From assembly GCA_043803805.1 (NCBI GenBank), contig JAZDJP010000098.1, forward strand, positions 1 to 64,000: 64,000 bases of DNA, in the 5' to 3' direction. The translations under genes were made by a program, and so were the position numbers. Below are positions 29,802 through 37,286 of the stretch, piece by piece (the first letter of the stretch is position 1; each line of letters starts with the position of its first letter). The notes beneath the pieces are model-generated. The model did no database searches and was not told the origin of the DNA. It worked only from the letters and a program-made list of their open reading frames with translations. The stretch comes from JAZDJP01 sp043803805 (lineage in GTDB: Bacteria; Planctomycetota; JAZDJP01).

Positions 29802-31103
29802 TCATTTCAAAATGCGATCCGCCTCCTCCGAGAGCGCCTTCGCGGCGGCCTCCGGGGTCTTCCGCCCCCCGATGACGTCGGCGATGGCCTTTTCGATGGC
29901 GGGCCGAACCTCCTGCCATCCGCGGACGTTGGGTTCGGGACGGGCGAACGGGATGGCGTCGAAGGCCCGGCGGTTGGCCGGGTGCTCCGCGACGAAGGCC
30001 GCGATTTCCGGCGTCTCGAGCGACGACTTCCGGACCGGGAGATATCCCGTCTTCACCGCCCACCGGGCCGTGACGTCCCGCGAGATAAAATACTTCACAA
30101 ACGCCCAGGCCGCCTTCTCCCGGGAGGAATCGCTTTTGAACAGGCAGATATTGGCCCCGAAAAGCACCGTCCGCGGATTTTCCGCCGCCTCTTGCGGGAT
30201 CACCGCCATATCCCACCGGAATTTCCCCTTCACGAGATCGGCCACATAGGGCCGGCTTGTGCTCGACCGGATGAAAAACGCCGCCCGGCCCTGGCCGAAG
30301 TCGGCGCGGTCGTCGTAGGTGTTGTAGGCGATCTCACGGGCGAGACCATCCTTGAACAGGCTCCCCAGGAGCGACAGAGCCCTCATGCCCCCCCCGGGAC
30401 CGCCGAAAAGGGACTTCCCCGCCACGGGATCGTACACCTCCGACCCGAACGAATACACCATCGCATCAAACGTCGAGGCGTCCCGGGAGAAAGCGTAGGG
30501 CGCGGCCTTCATTTTTTCCTTGAGGAGCCGCGACACCGCCAAAAACTCCTCCCAAGTGGCCGGGGGCGTCTTCCGCCCGACCGCGTCCAGGAGGTCCGCG
30601 TTGTAGTAAAGCATAAGGGCGCTCTTTGTGAACGGAAACGAGAGAAGTTTTCCCCCGAAGGCGCCGAAGCGATTGCTCTCCAGAAACGCCGGGAATATGT
30701 CCTCCGCGAACGCCTTCCCCTCCCCGGAGAGGAGCGGGCCGAGATCCGCCACCGCCTCATGTTTCATGTACTCGGCGACCATGCTCTCGTAAGCCACGAC
30801 GAGATCCGGCGGACGCCGGGCGGCGAGGGAGGTCATCGTCTTCCGGAACAGGGCATCGTAGTCGCCGATGTATTCCTCCCGGACGGGCCGGGCCGGCTTC
30901 GTCGCATTGAACGCCTCGATGATTTCCCGAAGGGCCTTGCCGTTCTTGTCGGCCTGGGTGTGCCAGAACACAATCGGCCCTTCCGCAACGGGAGGCGGGG
31001 AACCGCATCCGACCAGGGCCGCGAAACACAAGAACACGATGGCCAGTGACGCAATAAATTGAGTCGGCGAGTCGGCGAGTCTCGGAGTCTGTTGAACACT
31101 CAA
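29802..31103 (-). CDS. Sugar ABC transporter substrate-binding lipoprotein (UgpB-like)
   Basis: About 433 aa. Signal peptide IASLAIVFLCFAALVGC with a lipobox (LVGC) and then a family 1 extracellular solute-binding protein (VFWHTQADKNGKALREII, FTKSALMLYYNADLL, WEEFLAVSRLLKEK). It should capture a carbohydrate or glycerol-3-phosphate-like ligand in the periplasm and deliver it to the permeases at 31268 and 32135. The start is uncertain: TTG 31103 is in frame, but the segment before the signal peptide consists of GACTCGCC tandem copies. The gene lies last in the operon, after a 164-nt gap without features apart from a weak AT-rich hairpin near 31247-31270. Confidence 0.85.
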   Translation of the reverse strand: MSVQQTPRLADSPTQFIASLAIVFLCFAALVGCGSPPPVAEGPIVFWHTQADKNGKALREIIEAFNATKPARPVREEYIGDYDALFRKTMTSLAARRPPDLVVAYESMVAEYMKHEAVADLGPLLSGEGKAFAEDIFPAFLESNRFGAFGGKLLSFPFTKSALMLYYNADLLDAVGRKTPPATWEEFLAVSRLLKEKMKAAPYAFSRDASTFDAMVYSFGSEVYDPVAGKSLFGGPGGGMRALSLLGSLFKDGLAREIAYNTYDDRADFGQGRAAFFIRSSTSRPYVADLVKGKFRWDMAVIPQEAAENPRTVLFGANICLFKSDSSREKAAWAFVKYFISRDVTARWAVKTGYLPVRKSSLETPEIAAFVAEHPANRRAFDAIPFARPEPNVRGWQEVRPAIEKAIADVIGGRKTPEAAAKALSEEADRILK

Positions 31104-31267
31104 ACTCCCGAACTCCGGAACTTACCAACGTCTTCTCTGCGAACGACGCTTCACGAACGACGAGCGACAAACCCCGCATCCCGCGACCCGTAACGCCCGA
31201 AAAAACCGGGGGAATTCGCATACGATCTCCTGAAATTCGCCTGCCAAGATTTTTCCGAAGGAAAAAT

Positions 31268-32101
31268 CTATTGCATGACCTCCACACCCTGTTCGAACCA
31301 TTTCTGGGCCAGAAGATACAACACCACCACCGGGAGAATGGTCAGCGCCGCGGCCGCCATGAGCAGATGATATTGTGTCGAGGCCTCCTGGATGAAACTC
31401 CTGAGGCCCGTCTGGACCACCGCCATCTCCCGGGCGTCCGTCACGATCATGGGCCAGAGAAAGGCGTTCCAGCTTCCCAGAAAACTCGATATCCCGACCG
31501 TGACCAGGGCCGGCCGGGCCATCGGCACCGCGACGCGGATCAGGAACCGGAAATGTCCGCACCCGTCCACACGGGCCGCGTCGTAGAGTTCCCGGGGAAT
31601 CCGTTCGAAGATGCGCCGGAGGAAAAATACCGAGAAGGCGCTGGCCGTCCACGGGACGATGAGCGCCGCATGGGTGTCGTACCATCCGAGCCGGCGGATA
31701 AACAGAAAGTTCGGGATCAGAATGACCTCGAACGGGATCATCAGAGTGGCCAGGAACAGGAAAAAAATCAAATCCTTCCCGGGGAACGTCATGGCCGCGA
31801 ACGCATACCCCGCGAGCGAGGAACTCACGATCACCCCCGCCGTCACCGCCGCCGCCACGAGGATGCTGTTGGCGAAACACCGTCCGAAGGAGATCCGGCT
31901 TTCGGCGGCCCGCGACACCGCCTGCGGATAGTTGCCCCACTGGACGCGCTCCGGGAGGATCGTCGGGGGCACCCGTTCCGCCTCCTCCCACGTCTTGAGG
32001 GAACTCGATATCATCCAGAAAAAGGGAAGGGCCGAGAACGCGGCCCCGACCACCAGGACGGTCCGGAGGAGCACGGATGATGCGATCTGACGGCCCCGCA
32101 T
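31268..32101 (-). CDS. Sugar ABC transporter permease (UgpE-like)
   Basis: 277 aa with six hydrophobic segments. The EAA loop that docks on the ATPase reads YDAARVDGCGHFRFLIRVAV. Sequence style (PFFWMISSSLKTWEE at the N-terminus, SFLGSWNAFLWPMIV in the middle) matches the second permease of carbohydrate uptake CUT1 transporters. It lies 33 nt downstream of the partner permease at 32135-33076 and upstream of the binding protein. No ATP-binding subunit is encoded nearby, so a shared ATPase elsewhere (MsmK/UgpC type) must be assumed. Confidence 0.9.
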   Translation of the reverse strand: MRGRQIASSVLLRTVLVVGAAFSALPFFWMISSSLKTWEEAERVPPTILPERVQWGNYPQAVSRAAESRISFGRCFANSILVAAAVTAGVIVSSSLAGYAFAAMTFPGKDLIFFLFLATLMIPFEVILIPNFLFIRRLGWYDTHAALIVPWTASAFSVFFLRRIFERIPRELYDAARVDGCGHFRFLIRVAVPMARPALVTVGISSFLGSWNAFLWPMIVTDAREMAVVQTGLRSFIQEASTQYHLLMAAAALTILPVVVLYLLAQKWFEQGVEVMQ

Positions 32102-32134
32102 GAATCTGTCTCCACCCCGTGAACAAGTCGCCGT

Positions 32135-33076
32135 TCAGGCCTCTCCCCGCCGGCGATGAAGCCAGACCTGGAGGGCGGTGAGCCCCACCAAAAAACCAAA
32201 AAGCAGCACCGACGCCGCGGCCCCCTCCCCCGTCCTTCCGTAGTCCCAGAAGCGTGTCACGATGTACATGGTCGCGTTCCGGCAGGAATGCAGACGCTCC
32301 GCCGGCGCCATGATGTAAATCGGGTTGAATATCTGGAACGCCCCGAGGAGCGACACCACCACGAGAAAGGCGATCACCGGCCGGAGGAGCGGCAACGTGA
32401 TGACGAAAAACATCCGCACGGGCCCCGCCCCGTCGAGGGACGCCGCCTCATACACCTCCAGGGGAATCTGGGCGAGCCCCGCCGAAAACAACAACACATA
32501 AAACCCCAGGACCTGCCAGACCGCGAAGGCGATCACCGCGACCAGGGCCAGGCTCGGCCCCTCGCCCAGGAACGGAATCGGATGGCCGGTGGCCAGAAGA
32601 AAAATCCCCCGGCCCTCCTCCGTGAACCGCCACGGCCCCGCGCCGACCCACCCGAGCATGCCGTTGGCCAGCCCCCGTCCGTCCACGTGAAGGATCCACT
32701 TCCAGACGGCCGCCGAGGCGACCGTCGAGGTGACAAACGGCAGAAAGAACAAGGCCCGATAGACCCGCCTCTCCCGCACATTCTGGATCATGACCGCGAG
32801 AACGAGCGCCAGACCGATGGAGAGCGGCACCGCCCCGGCCGCGTACCAGAGGGTGATCCCCAGGGATTCGACAAACTCCCCCCCGGCGAAAATGGATCGG
32901 TAATTCGCCATCCCCACAAACGCCGCCCCCGGGGTGCCCCAGTCGCGATACAGGCTGACGAGGACGACAAAAATGAGCGGATACAAATGGAAAAGAAACA
33001 GCACCGCCGCCGCGGGCAGGAGATAGGCCCAGGGTCGGAAAGCGCCCCATCGGGATTCGCGCGTCAAGTCCGGCAT
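32135..33076 (-). CDS. Sugar ABC transporter permease (UgpA-like)
   Basis: 313 aa, six or so membrane segments (AYLLPAAAVLFLFHLYPLIF, then GLALVLAVMIQN and others). The EAA motif is YEAASLDGAGPVRMFFVITL, followed by PLLRP. First gene of the importer operon (permease A, permease E, binding protein). Its promoter (33086-33114) has its -10 only 9 nt before ATG 33076, so the mRNA is nearly leaderless. The transported sugar cannot be deduced. An extra periplasmic loop (about 120-165) lies between the second and third segments. Confidence 0.9.
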   Translation of the reverse strand: MPDLTRESRWGAFRPWAYLLPAAAVLFLFHLYPLIFVVLVSLYRDWGTPGAAFVGMANYRSIFAGGEFVESLGITLWYAAGAVPLSIGLALVLAVMIQNVRERRVYRALFFLPFVTSTVASAAVWKWILHVDGRGLANGMLGWVGAGPWRFTEEGRGIFLLATGHPIPFLGEGPSLALVAVIAFAVWQVLGFYVLLFSAGLAQIPLEVYEAASLDGAGPVRMFFVITLPLLRPVIAFLVVVSLLGAFQIFNPIYIMAPAERLHSCRNATMYIVTRFWDYGRTGEGAAASVLLFGFLVGLTALQVWLHRRRGEA

Positions 33077-33085
33077 CGGCCGTCC

Positions 33086-33114
33086 ATTGTAGAACGCGCG
33101 CCCCCTCCCGTCAA
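33086..33114 (-). promoter_or_regulatory. Promoter of the sugar importer operon
   Basis: Minus strand: TTGACG (33109-33114), 17-nt spacer, TACAAT (33086-33091). The -10 ends 9 nt before ATG 33076. Confidence 0.7.
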
Positions 33115-33183
33115 ATCAACCACGTCACGTCTTCGCATTCTCAAAATGGGAAACGCGCCACTCCCGGTCGGTCGAATACCTGC

Positions 33184-33189
33184 TATAAT
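33184..33189 (+). promoter_or_regulatory. -10 box before the decayed tRNA-Ser copy
   Basis: TATAAT, 8 nt upstream of the tRNA-like 5' end at 33198, matching the placement of TATACT (33399-33404) before the intact copy. Confidence 0.5.
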
Positions 33190-33197
33190 CGGGTCAT

Positions 33198-33272
33198 GGA
33201 GGGGTGGCAGAGCGGTTTATTGCACCGGTCTTGAAAATCGGAGTGTCCGCAAGGGCACCGGGGGTTCACCCC
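33198..33272 (+). pseudogene. Decayed, truncated copy of tRNA-Ser(TGA)
   Basis: Almost identical to 33414 onward through the D-arm, anticodon arm and variable arm, but the anticodon stem is mismatched (CCGGT/ATCGG), the T-arm breaks off after GGGGGTTCA, and the 3' acceptor strand is missing. It cannot fold as a tRNA. A GC-rich stretch with an 11-bp inverted repeat (GGGCATCGGGC/GCCCGATGCCC) separates it from the intact copy. Confidence 0.75.
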
Positions 33273-33398
33273 AAGCGCTCGCCCGGCCTCCCGCCGGGCT
33301 CCGCTCGGGCCTGGGCATCGGGCTTTCGCGGCCTCCCTGCCGCTCATGAGCCACCGGCTCACCGCCCGATGCCCATTCGAACCCCCGGCGCGGCGTGG

Positions 33399-33404
33399 TA
33401 TACT
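33399..33404 (+). promoter_or_regulatory. -10 box of tRNA-Ser
   Basis: TATACT, 9 nt before the tRNA 5' end at 33414. Confidence 0.5.
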
Positions 33405-33413
33405 ATCGGTCAT

Positions 33414-33500
33414 GGAGGGGTGGCAGAGCGGTTTATTGCACCGGTCTTGAAAACCGGAGTGCTCGCAAGGGCACCGGGGGTTCGAATCCCCCCCCCTCCG
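33414..33500 (+). tRNA. tRNA-Ser (anticodon TGA)
   Basis: Class II tRNA of 87 nt. Acceptor stem GGAGGGG/CCCCTCC, anticodon stem CCGGT/ACCGG around CTTGAAA (anticodon TGA), long variable arm (GTGCTCGCAAGGGCAC), T-arm GGGGG TTCGAAT CCCCC, discriminator G. CCA is not encoded, unlike tRNA-Arg at 21585. Confidence 0.95.
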
Positions 33501-33523
33501 TTTGAATCGCCGGGAAGCGTCGC

Positions 33524-33577
33524 GATACGGCGTCGCTACGGGCTCGGCGTGTCGCGGTGCAGACACGCCGTCGCCCT
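33524..33577. repeat. tRNA-linked hairpin repeat, copy 2
   Basis: TCGCTACG, CTCGGCGTGTC and GACACGCC as in copy 1, starting 23 nt after tRNA-Ser and followed by TATGCTCCTTGTCT, also found after copy 3. Confidence 0.7.
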
Positions 33578-33650
33578 ATGCTCCTTGTCTCGCTCGCTTC
33601 CCGACGATTCAAACTCATATGGATTCGAATCTCCGATTTCGCCCGATAAG

Positions 33651-33755
33651 CGGCGTCATGCGGCGCCTGCCCGCCGAAGCCTTGGCGAAGGCGGGTCGCT
33701 ACGCCCTCGGCGTGTCACCGTGTAGACACGCCGAGGGCTATGCTCCTTGTCTGAC
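33651..33755. repeat. tRNA-linked hairpin repeat, copy 3, with nested hairpin
   Basis: Carries an extra nested hairpin, CCCGCC AAGCC-type loop GGCGGG, before TCGCTACG...GGCGTGTC...GACACGCC. The remainder of 33756-33949 has no gene I can support. Confidence 0.65.
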
Positions 33756-33949
33756 TCGCCCGGCGGCGCAAATGGAAGATCCAGCACGGGATTTGAACGG
33801 GCAACCGGCGCCGAGCGAGTAGCGAGGAAAAGCGAGCAGGGATGCGAGTGTCAGGCGTTTACCCGTGGCCAGGCGCTCGCTTCGCCTCCGGCTCCGCTCC
33901 ACCTTTCCGTCCTCATCCAAATAACAAGTGAATAGAACCTCACCCTCAA

Positions 33950-34078
33950 TTACACCCCCACCCCGCCTCCAATCCACACCCGCGTCCCATTGAAATTCCA
34001 AAGGACAACCGCGGATTCCGGCAGATACGGGGCGACGCCGTTGAGGCCAGGACGAAAACGCGACCCCCACAGCCCCGT
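33950..34078 (-). other. Open frame continuing past the TraF-like stop codon
   Basis: Directly after the TGA at 34079-34081 the same frame stays open for 42 more codons and ends at TAA 33950-33952. It reads GSRFRPGLNGVAPYLP, then AVVLWNFNGTRVW and a Gly/Val end. It has no start codon of its own with a Shine-Dalgarno and looks like the tail of some protein. Either a remnant or a chance frame. Confidence 0.25.
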
Positions 34079-35614
34079 TCAGAACCGCCGTTCGAGGTTG
34101 AAGGAAAACACGGCGCCGCCCTGGTCGGGGATGTTGAGGCCGCTTTGGAAATCCTGACGGCGGCGGGAGGTGGCGTAGGCGACATCGAAGGACAGTTTGA
34201 AATCGGAGGCGATGTTGGCGTTCACGCCAAGTCCCAGGGTGTAGACGGTGTCGTTGAAACTCCCCCCCGCCGTGTTCCGGTAGAACCCCAGCCGGGGATA
34301 AACAATGTGCCAGAGATCCACCTCCGTCCCCACGGCGAGGTGCCGGGAATGGTAGTCCGCCAGGGCGGAGGAACCGTTCCGCGTGACGTCGTAATCCACC
34401 GCCAGCGTCAGGAACTCGATCGGAAACCAAGCCACCCCGGCGCGGACCTGCGGGTCGAGGTCGTACTTCCCCCCCGAGGCGTAGTCGAAGGAGGGGTTGG
34501 GGATGTCCCGGGCGGTCACCCCCAGCCAGACGTTCGGAACCGGCGAGGCGAGAATCCCGACATCCGCCGAAACCGCCGCCCCTTCCTTGCTGTTCTGCCG
34601 GTTGAGAAGATCGTCAATCGTATCCTCGCCGGATTTCCGAAAATCGGTGTAGGCGACGGTGTTCTCGTAGGTCCGGCCGCTCAGGAGCTTGAGGTTCGCC
34701 CCGAGATACGTCCGGTACCGTTCCAGCGGCAACCCCGCCGTGAAGGAATACTCCGCCAGGGCGATGCCCCGCCCGGAAAAGCGCGTCGCGTTGTCCCCGA
34801 CGGTCGTCCCCGCGCCGGCATAGCCCGTCCCCGTCTGGCGGGCCACCTCCACGAGCCGATCCCGCGTCACCGCGGTCCCGGCGGAAAGTCCGGCGAGTTC
34901 CGACTGGTAGACATATTCCTCCGCCTGATCCTGGGTGAAGCCGTACCCGGCCCCGGCCAGGGAATCCGCCAGGGACTGCCCCGATGCCGAGAGCGATCCC
35001 GAACGGTCCTGCCCGGCCCCCACGATGTTGGCCACGCGCACCGCCACCGTGGGGTCGCCGTTCAGAGAAAGACGCGCCGCGTCCACATCGGGCACCGCGG
35101 CGTAATTGGCGAACACCCGCGCGGACAGGCCGTAACGCGCCCAGCGGACGGCCAGGGAGAGATGGGAGTTTCCCGCCACCGCCCCGCCCGGCGCCGCCAG
35201 GTTTGGGATCTCTTCGCCGTACAGAAGAAGCGCCTCCCGAAGCTGGCTCCGGGTGAGGGCCGCGCCGTTTTTGGCCGCCGTCAGGATGTTGGCGAATTCG
35301 GCTCCCATGCCCTCGATGTGCGACCGGATGCGGTCGGCGTCCTCGAGAATGTCCTGACGGACGACGATGGCCGTCCCCGTGGAGAAATCCACGTCGAGAA
35401 AGCTCTCCCGGGCGAAGTAGGCCGGATTCCAGTAGGAGGCCAGCGCCCCGCGGGGATTGGCCACCTGGGCGCCGCCCATCCCCAGGGCGCGGGCTCCGAG
35501 GATCTGCCATTCCTCGGCGCGGACGGCCCCCGCGAGGATCATCAGCCCCGCCGCCACCAGAGGAAGGGACGCGCGACGCAACCCCGTGCTTTTGGAGCAG
35601 TTAACCGTGAACAT
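34079..35614 (-). CDS. TraF/FadL-like outer-membrane beta-barrel protein (paralogue 1)
   Basis: 511 aa from ATG 35614 (GGGGTG just upstream). A signal peptide (PLVAAGLMILAGAVRA) is followed by WQILGARALGMGGAQVAN and the YWNPAYFA box typical of the FadL/PorV/TraF_2 outer-membrane family; the chain ends in ERRF, the terminal aromatic of outer-membrane barrels. The family includes long-chain fatty-acid channels and proteins annotated as conjugal transfer TraF, but no conjugation genes are nearby. It is colinear with the paralogue at 35799-37286 throughout. Probably transports or binds hydrophobic compounds. It is separated from the paralogue by a long inverted repeat and a terminator. Confidence 0.75.
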   Translation of the reverse strand: MFTVNCSKSTGLRRASLPLVAAGLMILAGAVRAEEWQILGARALGMGGAQVANPRGALASYWNPAYFARESFLDVDFSTGTAIVVRQDILEDADRIRSHIEGMGAEFANILTAAKNGAALTRSQLREALLLYGEEIPNLAAPGGAVAGNSHLSLAVRWARYGLSARVFANYAAVPDVDAARLSLNGDPTVAVRVANIVGAGQDRSGSLSASGQSLADSLAGAGYGFTQDQAEEYVYQSELAGLSAGTAVTRDRLVEVARQTGTGYAGAGTTVGDNATRFSGRGIALAEYSFTAGLPLERYRTYLGANLKLLSGRTYENTVAYTDFRKSGEDTIDDLLNRQNSKEGAAVSADVGILASPVPNVWLGVTARDIPNPSFDYASGGKYDLDPQVRAGVAWFPIEFLTLAVDYDVTRNGSSALADYHSRHLAVGTEVDLWHIVYPRLGFYRNTAGGSFNDTVYTLGLGVNANIASDFKLSFDVAYATSRRRQDFQSGLNIPDQGGAVFSFNLERRF

Positions 35615-35637
35615 ACACCCCATATATCGAAAAAAAG

Positions 35638-35799
35638 ACACTACGGGAACACGGAATTCCGGGGAAACACGGAAGTTTCGGGAACCTCCGGCGTGCCCTA
35701 CGAGACGAATCCAATATTGCACAAAACAACAGGGGGCGCGCCGGCTGGCGCGCCCCCGTCTTCCTCCGTGTTTCCCGATTTCTTCCGTGTTTCCGTGTC
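35638..35799. repeat. ACACGGAA-type long inverted repeat, copy 1
   Basis: Left arm GGGAACACGGAATTCC plus GGGGAAACACGGAAG; right arm CTTCCTCCGTGTTTCCCG plus TTCCGTGTTTCCGTG. It starts at the stop codon of the gene at 35799 and encloses the terminator at 35732-35757. Related copies at 48611-48756 and 49537-49682. Confidence 0.75.
35732..35757 (-). terminator. Rho-independent terminator of the aminotransferase-luxE-luxC-barrel operon
   Basis: Perfect 11-bp stem GGGGGCGCGCC/GGCGCGCCCCC with a 4-nt loop, followed on the minus strand by TGTTGTTTTGT. It lies about 42 nt after the stop codon at 35799-35801. Confidence 0.7.
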
Positions 35800-37286
35800 T
35801 AGAACCGATGATTCCACTGCAACGTGCCGGTCAGATTCATCCGCTCCGGGATTTCGGTCGCCCCGGCGCCCGACTCGATGGCCGTCTTGTCGGCGGAAAT
35901 CCCCCCGGCGAAATCGAGCTGGAGTTTCCAGAGTTTGAGACCGATCCCGCCCGTGTAGCACATGCCATCCTCCGAGGAAGCGATATTGTCGTAGAGCCCC
36001 GCCCGGAGATCGATCCCCAGTTTCCAGAGATGCAACCGCACTTCCGTCCCGAGCGAGAGGAACCGCGACTTGAACCCGGAAAGGACATCGGACTCGTTCT
36101 CCGTGACATCCATATCGGCCGCCACCGTCCACATGGGAAAGACGTCCACGGCCGCGCCGGCGCGAACCTGCGCGTCGAGTTTGTATTTTCCCGACGGATC
36201 GTTCGTATCGAAGTCGGGGCTGTTCAGGTTGCGTCCCACCAGGCCCAGGCGGACCCGGTTCACCGGCCGGAAGAGAACCCCGAGATCCACGCCGACGTTG
36301 GAACTCGTCCGCTTGTTGTTCGAATCGGTGAGTTCGTCCTCGAGATTGTCCCCGTCCTCAATGGCCTCATACCGGACGTATTTGTAATAGCTCTGGCCGC
36401 TGATGAATTTCCCGTTGATCCCGATCGCGAGGCGATCCATGTAAAAAGGACGGGCGTAGGTGAACGCGAACTCCTCGGCCAGAAGCCCCCGGATGACCAC
36501 ACCGGACTGGTTGTTGGAAATGTCCGTCGCCCCCGTCGTGGAGGTGGACTGGGCCACCGTGGTCACCAGGGTCTGGGCCGCCGGGCTGGAGGTGTCCACG
36601 CCCGCCTGTTCCGCCTGATAGACAAGTTCCTCGGACTGGTCCTGGGTGAAGCCCAACCCGAGCCCGAAGATCGTGTTCGCCAACGCCTGGCCGCTGGCCG
36701 TGAGCAATCCGGTCCGGTCGGCCCCGACGCCGACCACGTTTGTGATCTGGGTCGCGGCATTCACGTCGGTGCTGAACGACAGGTTCGTCAAATCCACCAC
36801 GGGATCCACCCCGAAATTCCCGAGCCCGAGCCCCGAAAGACCCCAGTGCCCGGCACGTATGGACAACCCCGCGGACACGTTCCCCAGAAGCCCCTGCCCC
36901 GGCCGGTCGAGTTTGGGAATCTCGACGAGAAGGATGTCCAGCGCGTTGCGCAGATCCGCCGCCGCCAGGACATCGCCGGCATTCACCTTGTCCAGGATCG
37001 TGGTGAAATTGACCGCCTGCATGGCGTCCGCCGCCGCGTCGGCCTGCTTGATGACATCGCCGGTGGCCGCCACCCCGACCCCGTAGGGAATCTGGACGTC
37101 GAAGGATTTCTCGAAAGCGTATGCCGCGGGATTCCAGTATACCGCGGTGGCATCATTCGCCACCGCCACCCCCGCTCCGCCCATGCCCTGGGCGCGGGCC
37201 CCGAGGAAAATCCACTCCTCCGCCCTGACCGTCAGGGCCGCAACCATCACAACGCACCCCACCGCAAGAATCATGATCCGTTTCAC
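35799..37286 (-). CDS. TraF/FadL-like outer-membrane beta-barrel protein (paralogue 2), coupled to luxC
   Basis: 495 aa from GTG 37286, which has GGAGGGG upstream and overlaps the luxC stop codon (GTGA), so the two are translationally coupled. Signal peptide ILAVGCVVMVAALTVRA, then WIFLGARAQGMGGAGVAV with NDATAVYWNPAAYA, the FadL/PorV/TraF_2 signature; the C-terminus ends in NHRF as expected of a barrel. The coupling to luxE and luxC makes a role in moving fatty acids or a lipid product across the outer membrane attractive, in line with FadL homology. A terminator follows. Confidence 0.78.
   Translation of the reverse strand: MKRIMILAVGCVVMVAALTVRAEEWIFLGARAQGMGGAGVAVANDATAVYWNPAAYAFEKSFDVQIPYGVGVAATGDVIKQADAAADAMQAVNFTTILDKVNAGDVLAAADLRNALDILLVEIPKLDRPGQGLLGNVSAGLSIRAGHWGLSGLGLGNFGVDPVVDLTNLSFSTDVNAATQITNVVGVGADRTGLLTASGQALANTIFGLGLGFTQDQSEELVYQAEQAGVDTSSPAAQTLVTTVAQSTSTTGATDISNNQSGVVIRGLLAEEFAFTYARPFYMDRLAIGINGKFISGQSYYKYVRYEAIEDGDNLEDELTDSNNKRTSSNVGVDLGVLFRPVNRVRLGLVGRNLNSPDFDTNDPSGKYKLDAQVRAGAAVDVFPMWTVAADMDVTENESDVLSGFKSRFLSLGTEVRLHLWKLGIDLRAGLYDNIASSEDGMCYTGGIGLKLWKLQLDFAGGISADKTAIESGAGATEIPERMNLTGTLQWNHRF

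Noticed and set aside
31247..31270. Terminator at the end of the permease gene
   Set aside because: An AT-rich hairpin (AGATTTTTCC type) overlaps the stop codon and has no U-tract of the right polarity; the operon continues to the binding protein.
33776..33830. tRNA-like 3' end (TTCAAATCCCGTGC on the minus strand)
   Set aside because: The T-stem does not pair and no anticodon arm is visible; treated as repeat debris.
34079..37286. Conjugation system based on the TraF-like annotation
   Set aside because: No other tra genes, relaxase or type IV secretion genes are present; the sequence pattern is that of FadL/PorV-type barrels.
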